Assembly: GCA_964023205.1 (NCBI GenBank)
Contig: CAXIEG010000593.1
Coordinates: forward strand, 1-64,000
From: Lutraria lutraria
Lineage: Eukaryota > Mollusca > Bivalvia > Venerida > Mactridae
Direction: 5' to 3'
DNA: 64,000 bases
Shown here: positions 1 to 11,455 of the stretch, one piece after another
Numbering within the stretch: position 1 is the stretch's first letter
Layout: each line of letters opens with the position of its first letter
Notes under the pieces: generated by a model
Database searches by the model: none
The model's input: only the letters and a program-made list of their open reading frames with translations
What the model was told of the DNA's origin: nothing
Program-made: the position numbers and the translations under genes

Positions 1-100
1 ATGAATGATGATGATGATGATACTGGTGTTGTTGTTGATGATGATTGTGATGTTGTTACTGCCGCTGATGATGATGGTGTTTGTGATGATGAGTATGGGA
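1..100. repeat. GAT/GTT trinucleotide-rich tract
   Basis: Imperfect runs of gat and gtt triplets open the window. This is an impure trinucleotide microsatellite cut by the window edge. It is open in one frame, but nothing around it supports a coding exon. Confidence 0.8.
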
Positions 101-3095
101 ATTAAAGGGCTAGGGTTAGAGCAAAGCATTTGAAATTGGTTTGTACAAATGTATGATGTTTACAGTTGTGTTTTTAGAAGAAGATTTTACATTTAAACGT
201 TTATACATCGCCGGAATTTGGCGAACTTACCAGGAAACAAGAACTATCTTTCAAAAAAAGATAACCAGCTTATATATAATTACATACATATTCATATTGG
301 CTGAAAACTGAAACAAAGCAGACGCCAGAGAGAGAGAGAGAGAGAGTGAGATAAAATGTTTACATGAACTTTTTGTGACATTCTTGAGCATACTAATAAA
401 TTAACATATAAAAAAACACTTGAGTTTATTGCTAAAAGTATACAAACTATTTTTCGGTAAATTACATTATAATTATATATATATGATATATACATGTATA
501 CTTATTTATCCTGTAGTAAGTAGAATATATTTGTTGTCAAATTGATATAAAGTCGACGTCGACAGAAAGTCGAACCGAAACCTGTTCGACCTTATGTTTG
601 AGGTAATATTTACAGAAAACTACTGATAGCAATTAATTAAAATTACAACAGGATAAAGCTCAGTGCATAATTAATCGATGTATCTTTTAATTTGTCAATT
701 TAGGTAAGTATTTTTTCTTCAGTCGAACTCCAAAGTTCAGGGTGCTTATATCTGCGGTTTATTTTTATCAACATAAGGTCGAACCGACACTTTGATTTCG
801 ATTTTCTTTCTTATAAGCCGACAGATTTTGTTAAAATGTGGCCTGGTTGTAGAAAATTTAATTATGAATAAGTGTACTAACATATACATCGAGGTATATT
901 TAACTCATTTTCCGCATTTGATCAGCAAACTTTTCTTCAAACATATTATACTCCTATAAAGCGACGAATTTAATGCTCCATCCTTATCACGGTTATTTTC
1001 CCGTGATCATTATATAATACATTGCCAGTTAGTTTCGACACGGTAATGCTTGAGACCATTATAACCGTTCCGTCCATTTTCATCTAGTAGTGAAAATAAG
1101 GCATTTAAAACTGCTAGGCAGGTTTCCACGTGTCGGTCATCCGGCTGTGTTATCCTTTTGTGACTGTTTTTTTTTTACAGTTTTTGTAATGTTATGACTT
1201 ATTATGTTTTATAATTGACTTGCCAACTTGGTATTTTTTCTTATTTAATGCAATTCTATACAAAATATACATAGACATGCACCAATGATATCATTTTTTA
1301 GGGAAAGAGAGTTGGTCTGGCAAGATTTTTATATTAGCCAATATCTCGCATGTTGTTTACATAAAATGCCAGTTCTTTTTAGCTTTTTTAGTTATTTTGT
1401 TTGTTTGTTTTGTCGTCATATGATAGAGACATTAAATTGTTTCCAAAAATGTCGGAGACGTGACGCGCAACATGCATCACTATTTGATGAAGTCCTGAGG
1501 TAACGGCAAAATTGGTTTCAGATTACCAGGTATTCCGATTTAAATAGACAGGCCGGAACATTGCTTTTCCCCATATGTAACCTACCCATACGAAAAGGCT
1601 GTGTTTAAAATCATCCAGTTTTGAAGATTAAACCTTTCCTTGAAAATTACAGGAATTTACTATTGTAGACAATACAATACAATACACATACACATACGCA
1701 GCCAAGCATCGCGGCAGTACAGTCAAAATACGTAGACACCCGTTTATATAGACGCAAAATTCGTCAAATAAGATTAACTCATCTGAAATCATAGTGTGTG
1801 TTTTTCTATTTCATATACATATGAAAATGTTTAAAACACTGATTGCATTATGTTAACAAGGAACAAGTAAATTTTTAGACCATACCAGGTCCTGCAATAC
1901 TAAGTATTAGCAATATTTATCAATTTGGTACTTTTTGTAATAGGCAAAAATCTTGATTGGGTATGGTTATTTTTTTTTCTGCAACATCTTGATTGTAATA
2001 TATATACTATTGATTGTCTAAATGAGTTTAAACTTAGGTTTATACATATCCTTCAATTTAGTGTGTCATCTGTTAGAAAGGTGGGTCAATTTTCATGTTG
2101 GTGTCTTCATTGTTTTTAAGGTGCTCATGATTTTATGTTGAGGGGTAAGGGAATACAAATGGTCGTAACCCTTTCAACTGACGGTAAAATGTTTTTTTAA
2201 AGTCACCTGTAAATGCTTTAATGGATAGAGAGAGAATGACAAAAATACAATCATCAACGCTTCATATTAGGGACCTAATACCATGTACCTTAACTGTCGA
2301 ACTGGAAAAAAATAATTCAGTCAACACAGATGAAATGAAGACTTTCTGAAGAGAATAGTGTAACGGATGAATGCATACCTATATCGACTACTTTAGAATA
2401 AAAATTGAAAACTACGTCAGAAAAAGAATCATGTGGCTCATAATGGTTATTATGGTTATTATGCTTATAAATCCGTTCGAAATGCAGTTGTTATAGGTTC
2501 AAAACTATGGTATAGATAGAAATCGAGCAGTGAGTCGTGACGGAAGGTCATGGACTGTTCCATTGTTTAAAATAGCGATAAGTAATACAATGACCAAGTA
2601 CATTACTAAACACGACCTTACATTTGTAGGCCACTGTTGGCCTCTTACATTTGTAGACCACTGTAAAAGGCCTAGCTACGTGGTCCTGAAATCAGTGCAC
2701 CGCATTAGTAACATTATTAAACTGAATTGTGTTTTTCGTGTCCTTAATATTGCCACTATTTTTTTCAAATAATGCATTGCTCGTGATTTCGGTGCATTTA
2801 TGTTTTGAAAGGTATATATATCATATGCAATCAAAATCAAATTCTGTTCAAATAATGTTCCTAAGTATGTAAAGGATGTCATGTTATATAACTTAATATA
2901 ATGAAGCAAATTATTAGATTCTGACAGTGGCTCAAGTACAGATACTGCTAATGAACGCAGTAATTGAAATTTCATGAAATTACCTGAAATGAAATTAAAT
3001 GAAATACATATGAAATACATATGAAATTCATTCCAAATATTGAAATAAAATTTTGCAATAATAAAATGCCAAATATCAAATACAAATGGAAAGAA
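101..3095. other. AT-rich intergenic DNA, no gene seen
   Basis: No open frame here shows recognisable protein motifs. Small structures are an (AG)n run at 327-346, an acaat pentamer run near 1670-1690, an 11-bp repeat near 2441-2466, and a direct repeat of about 20 bp (acatttgtag..ccactgt) near 2617 and 2642. The only longer repeat is described separately at 536-800. Confidence 0.7.
536..800 (+). repeat. Dispersed repeat family R1, copy a
   Basis: The block runs from the gtcgaaccgaaa..gttcgacc motif through aggtaatatttacagaaaac to ttatttttatcaacataa. It recurs in the same orientation at about 5098-5340 and inverted at about 9540-9800. The three copies differ by scattered substitutions, as expected for an old dispersed element. 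No ORF is conserved among them. Confidence 0.75.
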
Positions 3096-3099
3096 AAAA

Positions 3100-3190
3100 C
3101 GTTCACATGTGTTTCGAACCCATAGCATCTTGACTACCAGGCTTCAAAAGTAAAATGGTTGGCGCCTTTACCGATCGCGCTACGCACTTA
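3100..3190 (-). repeat. tRNA-derived sequence (SINE head or pseudo-tRNA)
   Basis: Read on the minus strand it has a D-arm-like box A (gcgcgatcggtaaaggcgcc), a long variable-arm-like insert and a box B-like T-arm (gggttcgaaac). The stems are imperfect, so a SINE head or pseudo-tRNA is more likely than a working tRNA gene. Confidence 0.4.
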
Positions 3191-3694
3191 ATCTCAGCTA
3201 TGAAGGTCAAATAACTGATATTTATATATTACGGAAACCTACGAAACGTTCCGAAAAGCCACTTACCCTACAAAATGGACTTAGCTGATCTTTGATCATT
3301 CACAGGTCGTTGTCGGACTATAGCACAGAAGTGAAATGTGCCAGTGTTTTTACAGAGCCGTGGACTTGAGATAATTAAGTCCCTTCTTCAGCGATTATTT
3401 TGTCACATCTATGTTTGTTTTACTAGTTTTCATGACCAATCAGTGAATTATCATTGTGTTCATCAATAATAGCTCGGCTACAGCACATGTATCTTTTTAA
3501 ATTGTGATTGCATGTTGATGGGGTTTTCTTTTAAATCATGGGCCGCAGAATATGGAGGGCAAAACAGCTTATTATCAATGTTGCTTATTCAAATAGCTAT
3601 TTGAGTATTTTGAGTTACATTGACAAGTGCATATTACAGCCATGGTCGGCATTGGTTGCTATCATAAATCTCAAAATTCAAATGTTGACTAGGG

Positions 3695-3850
3695 TAGTAA
3701 CGGTGGCATAAGGGTGATGCGATGGACTCCGAATCCGGACGTTGCTGGTTCGAATCCAGTAAGTGGCGGAATTTGACCGGAACCATCACAATCCCTTCTT
3801 TGGACGTGAGTACGGATCAGAATCCAGGAAGCTGTAAGAACTTGCTCTAC
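3695..3850 (+). repeat. tRNA-derived SINE fragment
   Basis: A tRNA-like head holds a clear box B (ggttcgaatccagt) preceded by an anticodon-arm-like hairpin (actccgaatccgga). It is followed by a GC-richer body that stands out from the AT-rich surroundings. The pattern fits a Pol III-derived SINE; the family is not recognised. Confidence 0.45.
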
Positions 3851-4360
3851 AATCGATGTAAAACAAATAAGTTCAAATTAAACTAAAAGTTGGCAAAATC
3901 TATTTTGATACCTTTTTAAGATATCGTTTTTGACAACGTTATAAAGAGTTTGATCGCGCAATGTTTTTGAAAACAAAATGACGGTTTACGTGGCAGATAA
4001 ACCTATAACCTCCTATACGGCTAAACTATGTGTATCATATATCAATAAATGATTATAATTTCATTATTTTAAATAAATTTGTACAGGAAATTACATTTAC
4101 TGTTGTATTTTCCATAATTATAAATGTACTTAATAAAAGCAAGACATTCATACCTTGTAAGGTATACTGTTGTACAATACTGCTTAAAGCAACCACATGA
4201 ACTAACTGAAAACCGAAGGGTATGTCACAAGAAAATTGTTCTGAAATTTATGTCAGCTGCAGATTGAAAGAGATAATGAATTCGGTATGATAAATTGTCA
4301 TCTGATACTTTGTAAAAATGGTAGATTTCGTACATGGCTATGACAAATTCATTACGACAT

Positions 4361-4610
4361 TTAAGATAATATCATAACCAACAGTATAGATATTGTTGAG
4401 CAACTATTACGTTTTAATTTACAAATTATATAATTTTCTACTAAAATCGACTTTGAATCTAATTTTACCAGAAAACGATAATGTAAATACCCAAACATAA
4501 TAAAGAAAGTAAAATAATACAATCATTTATGATCTACACGAATGCATGGTTCTTGAAAATCGCAAATAAAATTTGCAAAGAAAATAATTGAAACAGTATA
4601 TAGTCATTTA
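4361..4610 (+). repeat. Dispersed repeat, direct copy of 8116-8360
   Basis: It shares aagataatatcat, caatttacaaatta, aaatcga-ctt and tgaaaatcgca blocks in the same order with 8116-8360. The copies are diverged but collinear over about 250 bp. No coding content is visible. Confidence 0.65.
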
Positions 4611-4699
4611 TAACGTAAATGACAATACAATGAGGCAAATATCGACTTTATGTCTATTATTGTTTTTATTTAAATACTATTTTGAACACTTGATATTCT

Positions 4700-4920
4700 T
4701 AGGATAATAATTTTATGGATGGTTTCATACATGACTTGTCGTGTTCATGATTTTGACAAATAAGGCGAAATTAGCTGTAAAATAGAAAGACTTTATTTCG
4801 TAATATTGTATCATATTGTTGAGTACAACTATGCTTATTATTGTTCGATTAAACTATCAGGAATATAGCTAATCATAATCACAAATCTACTTTATGACTG
4901 TTACAGTTCGATCTGAATTA
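4700..4920. repeat. Outer inverted-repeat arm (left), pairs with 10640-11000
   Basis: Its reverse complement contains tttacagctaat, tatttgtcaa, accatccat and attatcct blocks in the same order as 10900-11000. The part at 4840-4900 matches 10620-10700 (gatagtttaatc and the aatc..aaatctactt block). It forms the outer arm of the large broken palindrome of this region. Confidence 0.6.
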
Positions 4921-5097
4921 TTAATGATCAAGGACACTGATTAGTTTTCATGCTGTATAACACCATTAAAACATTAAATAGTCGTACATCGATATTCGGA
5001 TTTTAAAAAGTGACAATATCAATAAAATCATCAATATTTTTTCAATTACAGCATACACATCTTTTCTGACCCACTGCGCGAGCATTTTCTCTTATAT

Positions 5098-5640
5098 AAT
5101 ATCAATATCAGATATTAAGTAGACGTCGCTAGAAAGTCGAACCGAAAACTGTTCGACCTTATGTTTGAGGTAATATTTACAGAAAACTACTAATAGCAGA
5201 TAACTAAATTTACATCATGATGAAGCTCGATGCATGTTTTACCTTTTTTATTTAGGTAAGTTTGATTCTTCAATCGAAATCCAAAGATAAGGGTATGTAT
5301 ATCTGTGGTTTATTTTTATCAACATAAAGTCGAACCATGAGATGTAAAGGGACACAATCCAATAGTCGGTACCAGCTCAATTACCATGATCATCGAATGG
5401 ATACAACTAATAGGCATTGTTCAAAATTGTAACATATGGGAACTGCATTATACGTTTTCTGTGATTTCTAGTAACAACCTTATGTACAACTCTAACAATC
5501 GTCATAAATTTGATAATAATTGTAATGAAAATTGCTGCTAGAAAAAAGGTTATCATGCTATAACTATAGTGATTAAAACAAAACAAAAGATTATCCAATA
5601 TATTTATTTCATTCATTGATGTATCGTGTAAATACAGAGA
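5098..5640 (+). repeat. Inner inverted-repeat arm (left), includes R1 copy b
   Basis: About 540 bp match the reverse complement of 9244-9800. The match runs from the gtcgaaccgaaa motif, through the block around cggtaccagctcaatt, to the stretch with gtagttactagaaatcac-type sequence and the cattcattgatgtatcgtg end. The arms are diverged but collinear. Short ORFs here are not supported as genes. Confidence 0.75.
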
Positions 5641-5800
5641 AAAAATAGTATTTCATAAAACTATCAATGGAAATTGCTGCTTGCAAAAAGGTTATGCTAT
5701 AATTATAGTGATAAAAACAATACAAACAGTTTAAAATATATTTATTTCCTTCATTAATCTGTCGTGTAAGCTCAGAAAAATCGTATTTCATAACTATTTA
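5528..5800 (+). repeat. Tandem duplication of about 140 bp
   Basis: The segment aaattgctgct..aaaaaggttat..ctata..atagtgat..atatatttatttc..tcattaat..tgtcgtgtaa occurs twice head to tail, at about 5528-5660 and 5669-5800. The second copy extends past the inverted-repeat arm, so the duplication is local. Confidence 0.7.
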
Positions 5801-8115
5801 CTATCAAAAAACTATATAAAAACGATCAAGTATCAGCGTACACATGTCAATATAGGCATAAATTTCATGTTCATGACTTAATTATAAGTGCAAGTACAAT
5901 TTTAATTGTAAATCCTAGTGTTTTTTCTACTTGTCACTTCCAAACTTAAAATCCTTTTTTAAAAATGAGCCTGAGGGATTTGTATCTTTATCTGGAATAA
6001 AGTTTGATGTTTCACCTGTTGTTTTCATAAATAACAAGATAATCGATAGAGCCATTTTTTTATCAAAGCTTCACTACGTAGCGTTACCTAATAAAACGCC
6101 CATTCACATTCAAGAACGTTGGACGGATTGACTCTCGGTTTGTCCCGGATGAGTGACCTGGAGAAACCATGTCATACCCTTTGGGCACCGAAGTCATCCA
6201 TGGCAGACCTGGATGGAGCTTGTTGATCCGACCCAATCAGGCGAAGAGTCCCGTATTTGATAAATATAATACATAATATAGCCAGGTGTTACTTGGAAAA
6301 TATTCGAAATGTGAAATTTCGGGGCAGATCCGAGGCAGGTCCTGTGTTGTACCCATATATACAATGCATATAACTAAAACAATTCATTTAACCATTCAAC
6401 TACACATCTCATTAATAACAGAAAAGTTATATACACATGCAAATCAACGAACTATGTTTTTATAAAAATGGAAAAAAATAGTCATAATTGTTTTCCATTT
6501 TAGTTCCCTAGAGTGGTAAAACTTTGCAAATTTACAAATTATCTGTATATGCATATGTAGACAAAATTAAGCACGCTAATATGATCACGCTGAGTGCTTA
6601 TTGTTATCTAAAAATAATGGCAATGTGGTCAGGGTTACATACAGAAAATGTATCATTTAATTCCATCTAATCGTTGTAGATCATTGTGTACAGTAAGTAA
6701 AATAGAATGATAAAGTACGCGATATGTATCAAAACATGATATGTGATTGAAAAGCTGTAATCAGCCTTAGTACAAAAATAGATAGTTATGTAAAAATGCT
6801 TTAGTTTGTGTTCGTTGCGGGCGGACGATCCACGATACAGGTTTCTCTCCCGTTTGCTGAATTTAGTCCAAGGGCGCTTTTGTTGAAAATATCCGGTTTC
6901 AAGTTAGGTTATATGTATGGTTACACGTTGAACAATAAGCTAAAACTGGTTCTGATTTAAACTGAGTGATGAACAAGCATTTTACCTCCATGGCGACAGA
7001 AAAGAGCTTTACAATATGTTCTTGATATATTAACAGGAACACGCTCTTAAAAATAACAAAAACTAAAGTTATTATTTGTTTTGTTATTCCTTGATAAGAA
7101 GAATATTGTCTTTCAGTGGTAATCATGGTCACGTACACAACTCTAAGTCATGTTAATCAAGTGTTGACACTCGATCATAGCAGGGACACTGTAAACTATG
7201 TTAAAATTGTCCATTGATAATTATAAGGTAGAAATCTGACCATTGCTTATCAGATCATATAAGAACTTGTGTATTGAGTTTCAGTAATCGTCAGCATGGT
7301 TGGCCATTTTCCCGAGCTCAACTGCTTGTAATATCGGACGGATCAAACGGACCAAACCACCTCCGGGTGTAGTTATGAAGGTTTGACAATCCGGATCGTG
7401 ATTTTGTACCCTTTGTTCGTTTTAAACCAGTTTTACTGAACAAATGGACAGTTTGACAAACCAGTTGGAAACCAACCTGGTTTGTTGCAAGCAAACGCGC
7501 CCTTAGAGATTAAGGATTAGAGCCTCCGGATTTCGGCATATGTAACATAAATGAGGTTTCTATATGAAATAATTATACTGGTTGCCTGAGGAAGTACATA
7601 ACGAAACGCGTAGCAACTTTATTTGAGTTATATTTTCTTTTTTACCATAATAATTATATATTGTATAGAAATAACGACGTTTCTTTGATTAAGTGCGTGT
7701 CCGGCACTTTAGTCCGTTTACGTAACGACTAGATCCTCTTGATTGTAACATATGTACCATGACAGAGATTTCTATTCCCTATATTATAATTCCAGTACCG
7801 GGTCGTGGGCAACTCCATGCAGTGAAATACTTCAATCAACATTTTACAAACGTCTTTGTATCTATTGGATTTGTGTCGCGCGTTTCATTTTTGATTCATA
7901 AATTAATTATTGTGATTTTAATATAGTGCTTAGTTACGTTTAGTTATTTAATAAACAATCACATGGACAAAATAGTACTATGGAAAATTGATATATGTAT
8001 ATGAGAATTGTCTTTGGTCAATGTTTTAAATTCGTTACTGTTGAAAGCTGATAAAAAATATCATATCTTAGGACATAGTCGCCCGGTTCGTCTTAAATAT
8101 GTTACACGACTTTCA
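5801..8115. other. Spacer of the broken palindrome, no gene seen
   Basis: Mostly AT-rich DNA with no coding motifs. The 6125-6260 and 7280-7500 stretches are clearly GC-richer and may be pieces of unidentified repeats, but I see no protein or RNA signature in them. The ribozyme-like motif at 7581-7617 is listed separately. Confidence 0.55.
7581..7617 (+). ncRNA. Hammerhead ribozyme-like motif (compact, type I layout)
   Basis: In order: gttgc (stem I), CTGAGGA core, an extra a, a 2-bp stem II gt/ac around acata, GAA core, a self-complementary acgcgt stem III, then the predicted cleavage base a and gcaac, which pairs perfectly with gttgc. This matches the conserved hammerhead core (CUGANGA..GAA..UH). 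A palindromic short stem III is known in hammerheads that act as dimers. Stem II is very short, so activity is uncertain. No Penelope protein fragment is seen next to it. Confidence 0.45.
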
Positions 8116-8360
8116 TCTAAGATAATATCATGAGCAACAAAATAGATACTGTTAGGCAGTATTTTACTTTTCAATTTACAAATTACAATGTATATAATTG
8201 TCAGCGAAATCGACCTTAAATCTGATTTTACTAAAACATGATGATGTAAAAGTATTAGGAAAGTTATATATACAAACAATTATAATCAACATGTACGCAT
8301 GATTCTAGAAAATCGCATTAATTAGATTACAAAGAAAAGATTAGTACAACTGTATGCATG
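8116..8360 (+). repeat. Dispersed repeat, direct copy of 4361-4610
   Basis: Collinear with 4361-4610 over the shared blocks aagataatatcat, caatttacaaatta, aaatcga-ctt and aaaatcgca. It lies in the same orientation, so part of the region was duplicated directly as well as inverted. Confidence 0.65.
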
Positions 8361-9243
8361 TATGTGTCTCATAATGTTCTGAGATGATATCACGTTAAAC
8401 TGCTGATTTCACAAATCGATCTTATACCGATTATTTCTGAATTAATCAATTTACATTTATAAACATGACTAGCTTACTTACTATACCATTATACATCATA
8501 TAATCATTTACTTGCATAAAAATGAGAACATTATATCTCTGTAGAGTATCCGGATGGATACAATATTATAAGAACTTCTCAGTATTATACTCCTTTTATT
8601 TCATTTTGGCTTTTGCATAATTATATAAAAAAACGGATAGTCTTAATCAACTACATAAATCAGTACATAAATATTCTTATGAAATGTTTTCTATGACGTC
8701 ACATAATAAATACGCCAGAGTTGACGTTACAAAATAATGCGCCACAAGTACTCACAACGTCAATAGGTTGTGTAAATTAAGAGTGTTATATATATGGGAT
8801 ACATCAGACAGATTTGTCACCCAATCATGTGGAAATGAGGCGTAAACACACTCTGTCAACTTACTGATTGACAACCTTTGTCTAATCATCTATTTTAACA
8901 GAGTTCATACATACAACTTGGAGAAGGAAAATGTTCATCATCCATATTTTGTTTTCGGTGGAAAATGTTTATGATCCATATATAACGTTTTCGGTACAAG
9001 ATCATTTAGGTATTGAGCTAGATCAAGCAACACTCTCAATAATATAAAATTAATATTATAGTGGGTTGTCTCTTCACATTAGAGACAATATTCGTACCAT
9101 ATAACTAATTTGTAGATGCCGTGAGGGTATTCAGGTGTGTTGGATGATTTCGAGTTGTGCGAGAATATTAGGTGTCACTGAATACCCTATACTATTGTGT
9201 ACGATGATGCCTAAATGCTTTTTTATGGATTATTTTAGTAAAC

Positions 9244-9800
9244 AGTAATTTCTCTGTACTTACACGATATATCAATAAAGGAATATATTGTATAATATTT
9301 TGTTTCGTTTTAATCACTATGATTATAGCATAATCATTTTTCTAGCAGCAATTGTCATTATCAATTATCATCAAGTATTATGAAGATTGTTAGAGTTGTA
9401 CATAAGGTTGTTACTAGAAATCACAAACAACGAATATTGCGGTTCCCATATGGTTAAAGTTTGGACAATGTCTATAAGTAGTCTTCCTTCGATCATACTG
9501 ATTAACTAGGTACCAACTATTGGATTGTATCCCTTTAGCTCATTTGATGGTTCTACTATATGTTGATAAAAAAACCACATATATACATATCCTAACCTTT
9601 GGAGTTCGATTGGAGAAAAAATACTTACCTAAACTAAAAAAATAATATAACCGACATCGATTAAACATGCATTGAGCTTCATCATGATGTAATTTTAATT
9701 ATCTGATGTCTATAGTTTTCTGTAAAAATTACCTCAAAGGTAAGATCGAACAGGTTTCGGTTCGACTTTCTAGTGACGTCTACTTAATAGCTGATATTTA
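9244..9800 (-). repeat. Inner inverted-repeat arm (right), includes R1 copy c
   Basis: This is the reverse complement of 5098-5640, with scattered substitutions and small indels. It starts near atttctctgtacttacacg and ends with gaacaggtttcggttcgac and cgtctacttaatagctgata. It defines the right inner arm, 3.6 kb from the left one. Confidence 0.75.
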
Positions 9801-10640
9801 TCTGTGTATGTATATCAATAGCATGATATATGACAGAAAAATTCCCCTGCAGAGAGCAAAAGATGTGAATGCATTTATTGAAAAAATATTGATATAATCC
9901 AAATGAAATTGTCACATTTTAAAATCCAGAAATCGGTTAACGAGTATTCAATGTTTTCATGGTGTTATACAGCATGAGAACTTATTTTCTTTTTTTCTAA
10001 TGATACAAGTTCTCAAAAATGCATGCAATGTACAATATGATTTATTTGTCGCAATGGGTCGTTCATTGTGCCTAAAGCCTTAAAATGAGTAAAAAATCGA
10101 TAAATTAATCTGTGTACGTCGTGTATGACTTTTAAATAGAAAGATACTCGAATTTTGATCCATCCAGAACTAGCATTTACACCTGCTGTGCAAACTAAAA
10201 AAAATAAACATAATCTAAATAGAACAAAATATGCAAACACAGCTTATGATCTAAAATATAATAAATACACAAGCAGTTAACTAAACAATAACTGTATAGA
10301 TAACCATGGCGTTATATAAGATTTTTATGTTTTTTATGACAGTTGATATAATCATTAATTAAAGAAACGAACAATATATTTTTTAAAAATACTGAAATAA
10401 TAATGTACATCCAGAAGAATTGTGAAAACTATTTCGATGATAATTGAATGAAGACAGCTGTCTTACTATTTCTTATTCAGCTTCCTGAATTTCAAATAAT
10501 ATATCACGTGTATTTCTCTGATAGTTAACATTTTGTCAATGTACATACGGACAGATAAATATTTTTTTTGTTTATTAAAGAAAATAAACGTATGAAGTGC
10601 TCAGAATAACAAATATGATTTAATCAAACTGTAACATGAA
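9801..10640. other. AT-rich intergenic DNA, no gene seen
   Basis: No coding motif or structured RNA is recognisable between the inner and outer right arms of the broken palindrome. Confidence 0.6.
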
Positions 10641-11000
10641 GTAGGTTTGTGAATTGATAAGTTATAATCCTGATAGTTTAATCAAACAATAACAAACATA
10701 AAGTTAATTTGTGAATTAGTCCAATTTACATGAACTAACATAATCATAATGATCTATGAGATAACGCTTACATATGAAATCTTTTATCAAACGTCTAATT
10801 TGGAATTAAACGTACTTTCTTTTCTATATGATGTCAGAGATAAAGTCGAATATATATTTGTACTCTTAACAATAATGATAAAATATTACAAAATAAAGTC
10901 TTAATATTTTACAGCTAATATTGTCTTATTTGTCAATATCAAGGTCAATACATGAGTTAAACCATCCATGACTTATTATCCTAGGCATGTCAAGTGTGTA
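10640..11000. repeat. Outer inverted-repeat arm (right), related to satellite monomers
   Basis: It pairs with 4700-4920 in inverted orientation. It also carries tcagagataaagtcgaata and the cgtctaatttgg.aatt block seen in every C monomer of the 31-43 kb satellite, and an aaagt..atttgtgaatt block like the A monomer. This is a dispersed relative of the satellite. Confidence 0.6.
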
Positions 11001-11360
11001 TTTTTCATGAACTGATGTTCATCAAAATAATTCATTAATACTTCATGAATTTAAATGTACCGAATTGTTCATCAACTGAACTCCATTGAACATCAACAGT
11101 TCGTGATCAATTCATGAAAGTTTCATGAAAATGCATCAAGTTTTGTCAAGATGATTCATCGATAGTTCATGAATCTATGTTTCACGGGCTGTTCATCAAC
11201 TGGAGTTCATGAACTATGAGTAACTGTTCATCATAAGTAGCATCTGTTCATGAACTTCGTTGGGAAAAGTTCATGAACCAAGTGTTCAATTTGTATGTCA
11301 TGAATATATTTATAGAATATTAAGGAATAAGCTCATGAACATTTTGTGAACTGTTCATTA
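11000..11360. repeat. Cluster of ttcatgaa / gttcat / atgaac elements
   Basis: About twenty copies of gttcat or its complement atgaac crowd into 360 bp, several as palindromes ttcatgaa or gttcatgaac. The spacing is irregular, so it is not a simple tandem repeat. It could be an internally repetitive mobile element or a foldback sequence. No gene lies nearby. Confidence 0.7.
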
Positions 11361-11374
11361 AATTCTTGACTGAT

Positions 11375-11455
11375 ACAGGCCTTTATATTTCTATGGATGG
11401 TTTTATCTAACACATTTAAACTTCGTTCCTTATAGCAATCTCAGTGCTTTGGGTG
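11375..11455 (+). repeat. Short dispersed repeat shared with 21576-21655
   Basis: The string aggccttta..ttt, ggttttatctaacacattt, aacttcg.tcct and caatctcagtgcttt appears here and again at about 21576-21655 in the same order and orientation. At 21.6 kb it borders a decayed coding region, so it may be part of a transposon. Confidence 0.65.

Noticed and set aside
1285..1503. 72-codon plus-strand frame, possible small gene
   Set aside because: Low-complexity hydrophobic composition, no motif, no nearby splice or promoter support.
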